From JANMDU01 sp031388245 (lineage in GTDB: Bacteria > Pseudomonadota > Gammaproteobacteria > Burkholderiales > Burkholderiaceae_C): a stretch of 64,000 bases of DNA. A program made the position numbers and the translations under genes. A model generated the notes under the pieces. It saw only the letters and a list, made by a program, of their open reading frames with translations, searched no databases and was not told the origin of the DNA. Positions 7,326 to 16,561 of this stretch are shown in pieces. Location: positions 1 through 64,000 of the forward strand of contig JANNED010000174.1 of NCBI GenBank assembly GCA_031388245.1. Direction: 5' to 3'. Position 1 is the stretch's first letter, and each line of letters starts with the position of its first letter.

Positions 7326-8663
7326 ATGAGCATTGATCGCAGAACCCTCATCAAAAACACCGGTATCACGGTGTTTGGCGCAGGCTTGCCATTCAGCGGC
7401 GCTGTGGCACAAAATCGCTATGCGAAATACGCTGGCAAAACCGTCACCATCAACATCCCTGCGCATCCACACTACGATGCAATGGCCAAGCTGCTGCCAG
7501 AATTCACCAAGGAAACAGGCATCAAAGTCGAGGTAGACAAACTCGCCATTGGCCGCTTGAAAGAAAAGCAGTTGCTGGAAATGGCCAAACCACAAGGCGA
7601 TTACGATTTGGCTTGCTACATCGTGATGTGGAAAGGCGAATATGTGGCTAAGAATTTGGTGCAGCCGCTAGAGCCCTTCTTTGCCAACCCCGCTTTGGCC
7701 GATCCGAGCTACGACATGAAAGACATCATCCCGATTTATTTAGAAAATCTGGGCATGGTGGGCGGCCCCAAGGGCTATTTGGCAGGGCCCGGCGCCAAGC
7801 TTTATGGATTGCCTTATGGCGCGGAGACTTCGGTGCTGGCCTACCGACGCGATGTGTTTGCCAAACTCAATCTCAAAGTACCCGAAACGTATGCGGATTT
7901 CAGCAAAGCCCTGCGTGTGCTCAAAGATCAATCGGGCATGGGGGCACTGACCTCACGCGGCCAAGCCGGGCATCAGTGTGTGCATGCTTGGCTGTTGCAT
8001 TTGAATCCACTGGGCGGCAGCGTGTTTGATGATCAATGGAAGCCCCGCTTCAACGACAAAGCGGGCGTGGCAGCGCTGAAGTTTTTGCAAGATGTGGTGG
8101 CCACAGGCCCCGCCGGTATTCCGGGTTTTGGCCAAGGCGAAGCCAATACGGCTTTCTTGCAAGGCCAAGCTGCCATGTATCTCGATTCGACCTCATTCGC
8201 AGGCGTCGTCAATGATCCATCGCGCAGCAAAGTGGTGGGCAATGTGAGCTGGGCGCTGCATCCTGCGGGTGTCAAGCGTGCCTCACAATCGGGCGGTTTA
8301 GGGCTCACGATCCCAAAGAACGCGAAGAATGCAGACGCAGGCTTTTTGCTCATGCAGTGGCTGACTTCCAAAGCGCAAGACAAAGCCGTCACGCGGCTTG
8401 GCGGTGCGCCCATGCGCAACTCCACCATGAACGATGCGGATTTGGTGCGCCAGTATCCCGAATTCATCGTGTTCAAGGAAGCTCTGAAATACTCCAACCC
8501 AGATTGGCGGCCCATCATTGCCGTGTGGGATCGCATCAACGTGCAAGCACTTGGCGTGGGCATTTCAGACGCGCTCACAGGCAAGAAGAGCGCAGAAGAT
8601 GCGCTCAATGGCATGGTGCCGCAAGTCACAGCCATCATGCGCGAAGCCGGCTACAAAATCTAA
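7326..8663 (+). CDS. ABC importer periplasmic binding protein (CUT1 sugar family)
   Basis: 445 residues. The N-terminus has a twin-arginine-like signal (DRRTLIKNTG, then a hydrophobic stretch to AVAQ near residue 29), so export through Tat is possible. The mature part is an extracellular solute-binding protein family 1 fold. A good ribosome site (CTGGAG) lies just upstream. It sits between the ATPase gene and the two permease genes, completing the importer. It captures the substrate in the periplasm; the ligand is likely a sugar acid or derivative given the catabolic genes around it. Confidence 0.85.
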   Translation: MSIDRRTLIKNTGITVFGAGLPFSGAVAQNRYAKYAGKTVTINIPAHPHYDAMAKLLPEFTKETGIKVEVDKLAIGRLKEKQLLEMAKPQGDYDLACYIVMWKGEYVAKNLVQPLEPFFANPALADPSYDMKDIIPIYLENLGMVGGPKGYLAGPGAKLYGLPYGAETSVLAYRRDVFAKLNLKVPETYADFSKALRVLKDQSGMGALTSRGQAGHQCVHAWLLHLNPLGGSVFDDQWKPRFNDKAGVAALKFLQDVVATGPAGIPGFGQGEANTAFLQGQAAMYLDSTSFAGVVNDPSRSKVVGNVSWALHPAGVKRASQSGGLGLTIPKNAKNADAGFLLMQWLTSKAQDKAVTRLGGAPMRNSTMNDADLVRQYPEFIVFKEALKYSNPDWRPIIAVWDRINVQALGVGISDALTGKKSAEDALNGMVPQVTAIMREAGYKI

Positions 8664-8674
8664 AAGCATTGCCC

Positions 8675-9550
8675 ATGCGTGTCTCCCGCTGGACGCTGGT
8701 CGTCTACCTTGCTCCTGCCATTCTCGTGATGGCGGCAGCCTGCTTGTATCCCGTGTTGACTGCATTCCAGTTGGCCGGCTACAAGTGGGAGATGGGCACG
8801 CCTTGGGAAACAGCACAGTGGGTAGGGCTGGATAACTTCATTGCGGCGTTTACGAATGAGCAAGTGTGGTCTTCCTTGCGCATCACCTTGCTATTCGCTG
8901 GCATTTGCGTGACGTTGGAGATGATTCTCGGCATTACACTGGCATTGGCGCTAGAGCATCCCGTGCGCGGCATGTCGATTTTCAGGACAGTTTTTATCCT
9001 GCCCATGATGATTGCACCGATCGCCGTGGGATTGGCCTGGCGCTACATGTTTGATGCGCAGTTCGGCTTGATCAACGCATTGCTGGGGCGTATCGGGATC
9101 GAGCCCTTGACTTGGTTGGCAGATCCTACCTTGGCCTTCATTGCCATTGTGATTGCCGATGTGTGGCAATGGACACCGTTTGTTTTTATCATGATGCTGG
9201 CAGCACTGGCCAGCGTGGACGGTGCGGTCATGGAGGCATCGCGCATTGATGGCGCGAGTTGGATGCAACAGATTTTCTTGGTGAAATTGCCGATGGTGAT
9301 GCATGTGATTGCAATCACCTTGATGATGCGTTTGATTGATGCCTTCCGCGTGCTGGAAGTGATCTATGTGCTGACTTTTGGTGGGCCGGGCAACAGCACG
9401 GAGATATTGGCTGTGCATATTTACAAAACAGCTTTCGTTGGGCAGCAAATGGGGGTGGCTGCGGCAGTGTCTGTTTTGCTGCTGGTTGTTGTCGTGGCTT
9501 TGTCTTGGGCTGCGCTGCGCTTGTCCAATCCCATGAAGGATGCCCGATGA
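8675..9550 (+). CDS. ABC sugar importer permease, MalF/UgpA type
   Basis: 291 residues from ATG 8675 with six predicted membrane helices. The EAA loop is visible as EASRIDGASWMQQIFLVKLP (residues about 189-208), which docks on the ATPase. The long open frame upstream of 8675 is out-of-frame overlap with the binding-protein gene and was not used. The stop overlaps the next start (ATGA). Confidence 0.87.
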   Translation: MRVSRWTLVVYLAPAILVMAAACLYPVLTAFQLAGYKWEMGTPWETAQWVGLDNFIAAFTNEQVWSSLRITLLFAGICVTLEMILGITLALALEHPVRGMSIFRTVFILPMMIAPIAVGLAWRYMFDAQFGLINALLGRIGIEPLTWLADPTLAFIAIVIADVWQWTPFVFIMMLAALASVDGAVMEASRIDGASWMQQIFLVKLPMVMHVIAITLMMRLIDAFRVLEVIYVLTFGGPGNSTEILAVHIYKTAFVGQQMGVAAAVSVLLLVVVVALSWAALRLSNPMKDAR

Positions 9551-10371
9551 AGCGCAGCATCTCACTCGTCGTCACGCATTACGCCATGCTGATCATTTTG
9601 GCGCTGATTTGTATCGCACCAATCTTAGTGATTTTTGCCACCAGCATGCGCCAACAAGTGCAGATTTTCTCTGAACCTTTGAATTTCTTGTTTGTGCCCA
9701 CGCTAGAAAACTATCGCGCAGTTTTGCAAGAAGACAAGCTCGATGTGTATTTAAAAAATAGTTTGTTTGTAGGCATCGTTTCTACCTTCATCACCTTGGT
9801 GCTGGGTTGCATGGCGGCCTATGGCTTGGCTCGCTTTCGTTTTCCGGGGCGAACTGGCGTGGCCTACACCACCTTGTTGCTGCGCACGGTGCCTTTTGCG
9901 GTGCTGGCGATTCCTGTGTTTGTCATCTGGAATCAATGGGGCTTGGTCAACAGCTTGTGGGGCTTGATCTTGCTGTATGTTGCTGTCAATCTGCCATTCA
10001 CCATTTGGCTGCTTTATGGCTTTGTGTTGCAAGTGCCGGTGGAGTTGGAAGAGGCGGCTGCCATCGACGGCTGTGGGCCGTTGCGCGTGTTCAGCACGAT
10101 TTTTTTGCCGCTGATGGCGCCGGGTTTAGCGGCTGCTTCGATTTTCACTTTCCGCATTGCATGGAATGAATTCATTTTGGCCTTGGTGCTTACCGATCGG
10201 CACACCCGAACTTTGCCCGTGGCAGCATCACTTTTCATCACGGATATGGGCGTGGATTGGGGCAAGGTCATGGCGATGGGCAGCTTGATCGCGATTCCTC
10301 CACTGATTTTTACTTTTGTGGCAGCGCGGCAAATCATTGGCGGCCTCACCGCAGGCGCTGTAAAAGGATGA
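9547..10371 (+). CDS. ABC sugar importer permease, MalG/UgpE type
   Basis: 274 residues from ATG 9547, six membrane helices, EAA loop EEAAAIDGCGPLRVFSTIFL, typical of the second CUT1 permease. Four-base overlaps at both ends (with the first permease and with gntK) show tight translational coupling of transport and the first kinase step. Confidence 0.87.
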   Translation: MKRSISLVVTHYAMLIILALICIAPILVIFATSMRQQVQIFSEPLNFLFVPTLENYRAVLQEDKLDVYLKNSLFVGIVSTFITLVLGCMAAYGLARFRFPGRTGVAYTTLLLRTVPFAVLAIPVFVIWNQWGLVNSLWGLILLYVAVNLPFTIWLLYGFVLQVPVELEEAAAIDGCGPLRVFSTIFLPLMAPGLAAASIFTFRIAWNEFILALVLTDRHTRTLPVAASLFITDMGVDWGKVMAMGSLIAIPPLIFTFVAARQIIGGLTAGAVKG

Positions 10372-10928
10372 GTGCTGTGCCGCTTCAATTGGTGGTGATG
10401 GGTGTTTCGGGTTGCGGCAAATCAACCTTGGCTCAGGCGCTCAGCAAAGCCATGCAACTGAGTTTGGTGGATGGTGATGATTTGCATTCGGAGCGCAGCA
10501 TCGCCAAGATGCAGGCAGGTATTCCCCTTGAAGATGCAGACCGTTGGCCATGGCTAGATCGGATTGGTGGCTACCTGTCTAAGCCGCTTGAGCATGGCGA
10601 CAATCACCGTGGCCGGGTGGTGGCTTGCTCTGCTTTGAAGCTGGCCTATCGAGCGCAAATTCGTCGCTGGGCGACGGACGTGCGCTTTGTTTTTCTGGAT
10701 GGTGATCGCGAGCTGATTCGCAGCCGCATGGCCGCAAGAGCGGGGCATTTTATGCAAGCTGATTTGCTAGACAGCCAATTGCGCACGCTGGAGCGCCCAA
10801 CCGCCCAAGAGCGCGATGTTCTTCGCGTTGACACGGCGCACTCTGTAGATATGCTGATCTCTGCGGTGATGCAGGCCCTGCAAACCGACAAACTCTCTGG
10901 CTTGACCGATGATTTACAGACACATTAA
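10368..10928 (+). CDS. gntK: gluconokinase
   Basis: 186 residues, the usual GntK size. P-loop GVSGCGKST lies at 12-20, then the family hallmarks DGDDLHSERSIAKMQAG and DADRWPWL, and the substrate-side VVACSALKLAYR. It phosphorylates D-gluconate to 6-phosphogluconate in the cytoplasm, the exit point of the whole cluster into Entner-Doudoroff or pentose phosphate metabolism. The start overlaps the permease stop, and the next gene begins at the base after its stop. Confidence 0.9.
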   Translation: MSAVPLQLVVMGVSGCGKSTLAQALSKAMQLSLVDGDDLHSERSIAKMQAGIPLEDADRWPWLDRIGGYLSKPLEHGDNHRGRVVACSALKLAYRAQIRRWATDVRFVFLDGDRELIRSRMAARAGHFMQADLLDSQLRTLERPTAQERDVLRVDTAHSVDMLISAVMQALQTDKLSGLTDDLQTH

Positions 10929-11723
10929 ATGATGAACACAAGCACCGCAGCACCCCATGTTTTAGATTTGTTTCGGCTTGACGGCCAGCGCGCTTTGATC
11001 ACAGGCTCTTCCAGTGGCATTGGTTTTGCTTTGGCGCGCGCTTTGGGGCAAGCTGGCGCTGCCGTGGTGCTCAATGGCCGCGATGCTGCAAAGTTGCATG
11101 GCGCTGTTGCTCAGCTCCAAGCAGAAGGCTTACAAGCTGAAGCCGCACTTTTTGATGTGACCGACTCCCAAAATGCGACGCAAGCGATTGATGCCATCGA
11201 GGCATCAGGCCATACTGTTGACATCTTGGTGAACAATGCCGGCATGCAAATTCGCAATCCTCTGCACGAATTCAATGAAGCGGATTGGCATACGCTGATG
11301 AAGACAAATCTCGACAGCGTTTTTTTCGTCGGCAAAGCGGCAGCCAAGCACATGATCAAACGCAAGAGGGGCAAGATCATCAATATTTGCTCGGTGCAAA
11401 GTGAGCTCGGCAGGCCAGGTATTGCGCCGTACACGGCCAGCAAAGGCGCTGTCAAAATGCTCACCAAAGGCATGGCGATTGACTGGGGCCCGCATGGGAT
11501 CAATGTAAATGGGCTGGGGCCCGGTTATTTCAAAACGGAGTTGACTGAAAAACTCGTGGCCGACCCGACATTCACAGACTGGCTCACCGGGCGCACACCC
11601 AGCCGGCGCTGGGGCGATGTGCAGGAGCTCGGCGGAGCCGTGGTGTATTTGGCCAGCGAGGCATCGCGCTTTGTCAATGGCCATATTTTGTATGTTGATG
11701 GCGGCGTGACAGCGACGCTTTGA
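10929..11723 (+). CDS. idnO: gluconate 5-dehydrogenase (5-keto-D-gluconate reductase), SDR
   Basis: 264 residues. Cofactor motif TGSSSGIG (25-32), NNAG near 102-105, catalytic Tyr168/Lys172 in YTASKGAVK. The stretch INICSVQSELGRPGI is characteristic of Gno/IdnO enzymes. It would reduce 5-ketogluconate to gluconate with NADPH. It lies between gluconokinase and idonate dehydrogenase, exactly the middle step of idonate breakdown. Tandem ATGs at 10929/10932 begin directly after the gntK stop. Confidence 0.88.
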   Translation: MMNTSTAAPHVLDLFRLDGQRALITGSSSGIGFALARALGQAGAAVVLNGRDAAKLHGAVAQLQAEGLQAEAALFDVTDSQNATQAIDAIEASGHTVDILVNNAGMQIRNPLHEFNEADWHTLMKTNLDSVFFVGKAAAKHMIKRKRGKIINICSVQSELGRPGIAPYTASKGAVKMLTKGMAIDWGPHGINVNGLGPGYFKTELTEKLVADPTFTDWLTGRTPSRRWGDVQELGGAVVYLASEASRFVNGHILYVDGGVTATL

Positions 11724-11738
11724 TTTGGAGAAAAAACC

Positions 11739-12788
11739 ATGCGCTCAGTAGTTTGCCATTCCGCGAAAGACTTGCGGCTAGAAACAGTTGAATTGCCCAC
11801 ATTGGGCGAGCATCAGTTGCGCGTGCAAGTGGCCTATGGCGGCATTTGCGGCTCTGATCTTCATTATTACCAACATGGCGGCTTTGGTACGGTGCGCATC
11901 AAAGAGCCGATGGCGCTGGGCCACGAAGTATCAGGCACAGTGGCCGCGTTGGGCGCATCGGTCAAAGGCTTGACCTTAGGGCAGCGGATTGCCATTTCTC
12001 CTTCACGGCCTTGCGGCCAATGCCGTTTTTGCCATGCGGGCTTGCAAAACCATTGCCTCAATATGCGCTTCTATGGCAGTGCGATGCCCTTCCCGCACAT
12101 TCAAGGCGCATTCAGCGAGCAGTTGATGATTGATGCTTCTCAAGCCCATGCCGTGGCCGATCATTTGAGCTTGTCGGAGGCGGCGCTCGCCGAGCCTTTG
12201 TCGGTGGGCTTGCATGCGATCCAGCGGGCGGGCGGTGTGCTCGGAAAAAAAGTGCTTGTCACGGGCTGTGGGCCAATTGGCTCGTTGCTGATCGGTGGGC
12301 TGCGCCGGGCAGGAGCCGCTTACATCGTTGCGGCAGATATTGCAGATTTGCCTTTGCAATGCGCTCAAAAAATGGGCGCCGATCAAACGATTCATCTCAA
12401 CAATGACCCCACCGCGCTTGATATTTACAAAGCAGACAAAGGCCAATTCGATGCGGTGTTTGAGGCCTCGGGCAGCCAAGCGGCTTTGCTTGCTGCACTG
12501 GACGTGATTACGCCGCGTGGCATCTTGATCACGGTGGGCTTGGGCGGCGATATCACGCTCCCCATGAACAAAATAGTTGCCAAGGAAATTGATTTGCGCG
12601 GCACGTTTCGCTTTCATGCAGAGTTTGCCACCGCCGTGCAGTTTTTGAACGAAGGCTTGATTGACGGCAAGCCTGTGATCACGGGTATCCTGCCATTTAG
12701 CCAAGCCTTGGATGCATTTGAGCTGGCGGCTGATAAAAAGCAATCACTCAAGGTGCAGATTGCGTTCAATGACATGGCACTGGCATAA
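11739..12788 (+). CDS. idnD: L-idonate 5-dehydrogenase, zinc MDR family
   Basis: 349 residues. Catalytic zinc ligands are Cys37 and His62-Glu63 (GHEVSG). Structural zinc cysteines are at 92, 95, 98 and 106 (CGQCRFCHAGLQNHC). The nucleotide-binding fold has VTGCGPIGSL. It oxidises L-idonate to 5-ketogluconate. With idnO and gntK next to it the idonate route is complete. A ribosome site (TTTGGAGA) lies just before the ATG. A related polyol dehydrogenase activity (sorbitol, xylitol) cannot be excluded, but context favours idonate. Confidence 0.82.
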   Translation: MRSVVCHSAKDLRLETVELPTLGEHQLRVQVAYGGICGSDLHYYQHGGFGTVRIKEPMALGHEVSGTVAALGASVKGLTLGQRIAISPSRPCGQCRFCHAGLQNHCLNMRFYGSAMPFPHIQGAFSEQLMIDASQAHAVADHLSLSEAALAEPLSVGLHAIQRAGGVLGKKVLVTGCGPIGSLLIGGLRRAGAAYIVAADIADLPLQCAQKMGADQTIHLNNDPTALDIYKADKGQFDAVFEASGSQAALLAALDVITPRGILITVGLGGDITLPMNKIVAKEIDLRGTFRFHAEFATAVQFLNEGLIDGKPVITGILPFSQALDAFELAADKKQSLKVQIAFNDMALA

Positions 12789-12825
12789 CGCTTGTCTTCT
12801 ACTTACTCAACAGACGCTCATCATC

Positions 12826-13575
12826 ATGAAAAAAATCGCATTGGTTACTGGCGCAAGCTCTGGCATTGGACGCGCTTGTGCCTTGGCTCTGCTGGCACGA
12901 GGCTGGCAGGTGGCTCTTGTGGGCAGGCGCGCCGATGCATTGCAAACGGCCATCGAAGCCGCTGGCGAGCATGGTGCCAACGCATTCGCCATTCCTACAG
13001 ATTTAACGCAAGAAAGCGAAGTGCAGGCGCTGTTTGAAGCCATCGCAAAACGCTATGGCCGCTTGGATCTTTTGTTCAACAATGCCGGCATGTCTCTGCC
13101 TTACACCTTACCTGGCGATTTGAGCGGCCAAGATTGGCGGCGCATGGTCGATATCAATTTGAATGGCGCTTTTTATTGCCTCTCACACGCCTTCAAAATG
13201 ATGCAAGATCAAAAGCCCCAAGGCGGCAGGATCATCAACAATGGCTCGATCTCAGCACATGTGCCGCGCCCGGGCTCTATCGCCTATGCCGCCACCAAAC
13301 ACGCCATCAGTGGGCTCACCCGCGCTGCTGCGCTGGATGGCCGCGCCCACTCGATTGCCGTGGGGCAAATTGACATTGGCAATGTGGCCTCCGATATGAC
13401 CGCACAAATGACCCAAGGCGTACCGCAACCCGATGGCAGCCGCAAAGCTGAGCCGGTGATGGAGATGTCTGCCGTGGTCGATACGTTCATCACGATGGCC
13501 GAGTTACCGCTGTCGGCCAATATTTTGTTCACCACGGTGCTGGCCACGCAAATGCCATTTGTGGGGCGCGGATGA
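12826..13575 (+). CDS. short-chain dehydrogenase/reductase, last gene of sugar-acid operon
   Basis: 249 residues from ATG 12826. TGASSGIG (8-15), NNAGMS, and Tyr/Lys in YAATKHAI mark a classical SDR. It is distinct from idnO: the C-terminal part (VVDTFITMAELPLSANI) resembles SDRs annotated in aldose or sugar-acid clusters. It follows idnD by 37 bases and is probably the final cistron. Exact substrate unknown; oxidation or reduction of an aldose, lactone or keto-acid is the natural guess. Confidence 0.75.
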   Translation: MKKIALVTGASSGIGRACALALLARGWQVALVGRRADALQTAIEAAGEHGANAFAIPTDLTQESEVQALFEAIAKRYGRLDLLFNNAGMSLPYTLPGDLSGQDWRRMVDINLNGAFYCLSHAFKMMQDQKPQGGRIINNGSISAHVPRPGSIAYAATKHAISGLTRAAALDGRAHSIAVGQIDIGNVASDMTAQMTQGVPQPDGSRKAEPVMEMSAVVDTFITMAELPLSANILFTTVLATQMPFVGRG

Positions 13576-13612
13576 TGCGTGGTTTGAAACAAACACGGAA
13601 AGATTGCCAAGT

Positions 13613-14491
13613 CTAGGGCGAGCTACCCTGCCTGGAGTTTTGTAGAAACTGCACAACAGCCCGGCATTGCTCAGGCACATTCAGGGCAGGCGCGTGACCG
13701 CAACCCGGTATTTCGAGGACATCCAACAGGCCAAGTCTCCCGGGGCCGCGCGTGCGCATTTCGGCAACAACGACACGGCTCACAACATCTGAATGCTCAC
13801 CGCGCATGCAGAGTACGGGGATGTCCAAGGCGTCGTAGTGCAACCAAATGAGGTAGTCATCCGGGTGCACCACAAACTGCTGCACCATTGCCGGGTCGTA
13901 GTGCGGTGTGAGTTGGCCATTGGATAAGCGGCGCGCCGAAGTTTCGGTGAGTTGCCGCCATTCGCGATCACTGAGCCAGCCGTAGGGTTCGTACACCGAT
14001 CGGAAAAACGCTTCCAGCTCCAGCATCGTGTCAAAGGCCGGGGGGTTGCCAGCATAGGCACGGATGCGATCAATGGCCGCAGCGGCCAGCTCGGGGGCAT
14101 TGTCATTGAGCACCAAATGGCGGATACACCCTTTGAGAGGGCCTGCCGCGCTTACCGTACCGATTGCGCCGCCCATCGACGTGCCAATCCAATCACATTT
14201 CTCGATGCTCAACTGATGAAGTAAATTCGCTGCCAATCGTGCATAAAACGACAACTGATACTCAGCATCGGGCAAGGAACTCCATTGGCTCAGGCCACGC
14301 CCAATCGTGTCAGGGCAGATCACCCGGTAGCCTTCACCAACCAGCCATCGCGCCAATTCATCCATATCTCGCCCAGTGCGTGCCAAGCCATGCCAAGCAA
14401 TCACCACGGGCGCATCGGCCGCACCCCAGTCCATGAAATGAATTTCACGCCCTAAGCAATTGAGATATTTCGATTGAGCGGCGCAATTCAT
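13613..14491 (-). CDS. alpha/beta hydrolase, last gene of Liv-type operon
   Basis: 292 residues from ATG 14491, which overlaps the livM stop by four bases. Complete triad: Ser105 in GTSMGG, Asp235 in RGEHSD, His266 in GCGHAP. The oxyanion region HGLAR is near 34-38. No signal peptide, so cytoplasmic. Its coupling to a branched-chain/amide-type ABC importer suggests it opens an ester or amide of the imported compound (inference). It could equally be a C-C hydrolase or haloperoxidase-like member. The longer upstream in-frame stretch lies inside livM and is ignored. Confidence 0.75.
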   Translation of the reverse strand: MNCAAQSKYLNCLGREIHFMDWGAADAPVVIAWHGLARTGRDMDELARWLVGEGYRVICPDTIGRGLSQWSSLPDAEYQLSFYARLAANLLHQLSIEKCDWIGTSMGGAIGTVSAAGPLKGCIRHLVLNDNAPELAAAAIDRIRAYAGNPPAFDTMLELEAFFRSVYEPYGWLSDREWRQLTETSARRLSNGQLTPHYDPAMVQQFVVHPDDYLIWLHYDALDIPVLCMRGEHSDVVSRVVVAEMRTRGPGRLGLLDVLEIPGCGHAPALNVPEQCRAVVQFLQNSRQGSSP

Positions 14492-15567
14492 CGCTGCAGC
14501 TCCTTTTGCACGTGGTGCTCGCGCATACGTCCCACGACCCCAGTAGGAAAGTAATACACCGACAACACAAACAACAGGCCCAGCCAGAGCAACCAACGAT
14601 CCGGCGAGAGCAAAGCAGACAGCAGTGGCACATCCGATGTCGCGCTGCTGCCCCACTGCAGCATGTCCTGTAAATAACCCTGGGCCACCAAGAAGACCAC
14701 GGCGCCAATGATCGCGCCATACATCGTGCCCATGCCGCCGATCACGACGATGAGGAGCACATCCATCATGATCTCAAACGAGAGCGAGGTGTCTGGGCCG
14801 TTGTAGCGCAACCAAAGCGCCAGCATGCAACCGGCCAAGCACGCAAACATCGCTGACAACACGCTCGATAGGGTGCGAAACACCACCACACGGTAGCCGA
14901 TGGCCTCGGCACGGAATTCGTTGTCTCGCACAGCCTGGAGCACGCGCCCAAACGGCGAATTCACGATCCGAAGCAGAGCCAAAAACAGCGCAGCACAGGC
15001 CAGCAAAAGCAGGTAGTAGGTCAGCAAGCGACCATCGACTGTGACGCCGAACAAAGGAGCTTCCAGCCATTGGGTGGAGGGCATCAAGGCCGCAGGCAGC
15101 TTGAAGCTCAGACCATCTTCTCCGCCGGTGATGTCTGAGAGCTGAGAGGCCAGCGTCTGGAATGCAGCGGCCACGGCCAGTGTGATCATGGCAAAGAAGA
15201 TCGCTCGCACACGCAGCGAAAACAGGCCAATCAGCAGCGACAACAGAAGCGACAGTGCAAGCGCCGCAGCAACGCCCATACCCAGCGACATCCACGTTGG
15301 CCCGAGCGCGGTTGTGGCGATTGCCACGCCATACGCGCCAATGCCAAAAAACATGGTGTGCGCAAAGCTCACGATGCCGGTGTAGCCCAGCAGCAAATCA
15401 AAGCTGGCCACGAGAATGATGAAGACCAAAATCTTCGCCGCCACCGACAGCGCCTTGACGCCGGGAAACAAAAACGGCGCAAACACCAAACCCACCACCA
15501 ACACCAGCAGCAGCGCACCCAGAGCGCGGCTGCGCGGCAGATCTTGAGAGAGCAAACGAGAGATCAT
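14488..15567 (-). CDS. livM: branched-chain amino acid-type ABC permease LivM
   Basis: 359 residues with eight to ten membrane helices and the LivM hallmark segment GYTGIVSFAHTMFFGIGAY near residues 60-78. The cytoplasmic EAA-like loop is around QAVRDNEFRAEAIGYRV. It pairs with LivH to form the membrane channel. It begins ten bases after the livH stop. Substrates of this importer class include branched amino acids, amides, urea and aromatic acids. Confidence 0.86.
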   Translation of the reverse strand: MISRLLSQDLPRSRALGALLLVLVVGLVFAPFLFPGVKALSVAAKILVFIILVASFDLLLGYTGIVSFAHTMFFGIGAYGVAIATTALGPTWMSLGMGVAAALALSLLLSLLIGLFSLRVRAIFFAMITLAVAAAFQTLASQLSDITGGEDGLSFKLPAALMPSTQWLEAPLFGVTVDGRLLTYYLLLLACAALFLALLRIVNSPFGRVLQAVRDNEFRAEAIGYRVVVFRTLSSVLSAMFACLAGCMLALWLRYNGPDTSLSFEIMMDVLLIVVIGGMGTMYGAIIGAVVFLVAQGYLQDMLQWGSSATSDVPLLSALLSPDRWLLWLGLLFVLSVYYFPTGVVGRMREHHVQKELQR

Positions 15568-15577
15568 GCTCAGCTCC

Positions 15578-16561
15578 TTATCGGTTGGCCACTGGATACA
15601 CGCCCTGCGGCCGCCAGAGCAAGACCGCGACCATCAGCGCGATATTAGAAAACAGCGCTACTTTGGGCGCGAGATAGCCGGTGTAATTGGCCATCAAGCC
15701 CACCAGCAAAGCACCAATCAATGCGCCGCCCGTGGAGCCCAAGCCGCCCATGATGATCACGATAAAGATCAGCACATTGACCTGCGCGCCCATTTGCGGC
15801 GTCACGCTTTGCTGATACAGGCCCCACATCACGCCGCCCAAGCCCGCCAAGGCGCTGCCCGCCACAAACACGCCAATAAAGAGGCGCTTGATCGGATAGC
15901 CCAGCGACTCCACCATCTCACGGTCTTGCACGCCGGCGCGGATCAGCAGGCCGATCTTGGTGCGCGACAACACCCAGATTTGCAACGCAAACACGGCCAA
16001 GCCCACCACCACCGCGATCAAACGGTATTTCTCCACTGAAGCCTCCCCCATCAACACGCCGCCGCGCATGGCTTCGGGCATGGGCATGGCAATTTGCAGC
16101 GGCCCCCAAACCACCTTGATCAGCTCCTCGCCAATGATCATGCCGCCCATGGTGATGAGGATTTGCTTCAAATGCTGGCCATACACCGGGCGCACGATGA
16201 AGCGCTCAAAAGCCAAGCCCACCGCAGCGGCCACAGCCATCGCCACGGCCATGGCTGAAAACACCGCCGTCAGGTTGTGCCAAAGCAGGGCCGAACCCGT
16301 CCAATCACCCATCGCGGCCAGCACACTGGTGCCAACAAACGCGCCCAAGGCAATGAACAGGCCGTGCCCAAAGTTGAGCACATCCATCAGCCCAAACACC
16401 AAGGTCAGACCCGAAGCGATGATGAAAATGATCAAGCCCATCGCGAGGCCTGCTACGGTCAAGGTCAGCCAAGTTGAGCCCGACCCCACAACAGGCAAGG
16501 ACACAAGCATCAGCGCTGGCACCAGAGCCAGCGGGCGCCAATCCAAATGAGTTGCATTCAT
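15578..16561 (-). CDS. livH: branched-chain amino acid-type ABC permease LivH
   Basis: 327 residues. The LivH signature is GLTLVFGLMDVLNFGHGLF. The cytoplasmic coupling loop is near LIRAGVQDREMVESLGYP, and about eight helices are visible. The start overlaps the livF stop by four bases. The first 25-30 residues (DWRPLALVPALMLVSLPVVG) add an extra N-terminal helix. Confidence 0.86.
   Translation of the reverse strand: MNATHLDWRPLALVPALMLVSLPVVGSGSTWLTLTVAGLAMGLIIFIIASGLTLVFGLMDVLNFGHGLFIALGAFVGTSVLAAMGDWTGSALLWHNLTAVFSAMAVAMAVAAAVGLAFERFIVRPVYGQHLKQILITMGGMIIGEELIKVVWGPLQIAMPMPEAMRGGVLMGEASVEKYRLIAVVVGLAVFALQIWVLSRTKIGLLIRAGVQDREMVESLGYPIKRLFIGVFVAGSALAGLGGVMWGLYQQSVTPQMGAQVNVLIFIVIIMGGLGSTGGALIGALLVGLMANYTGYLAPKVALFSNIALMVAVLLWRPQGVYPVANR

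Noticed and set aside
8357..8674. N-terminal extension of the first ABC permease
   Set aside because: It overlaps the binding-protein gene out of frame, is rich in Arg/His/Ser, and the permease homology begins at ATG 8675.
10257..10367. Longer gluconokinase start
   Set aside because: The extra residues overlap the permease gene; the P-loop sits at its usual distance from ATG 10368.
14492..14656. N-terminal membrane-like extension of the alpha/beta hydrolase
   Set aside because: It is the antiphase reading of livM; ATG 14491 overlaps the livM stop as in the rest of the operon.
15358..16039. Long plus-strand frames inside livM and livH rich in His and Gln
   Set aside because: Low-complexity shadows of membrane-protein genes on the other strand; no ribosome site or family match.
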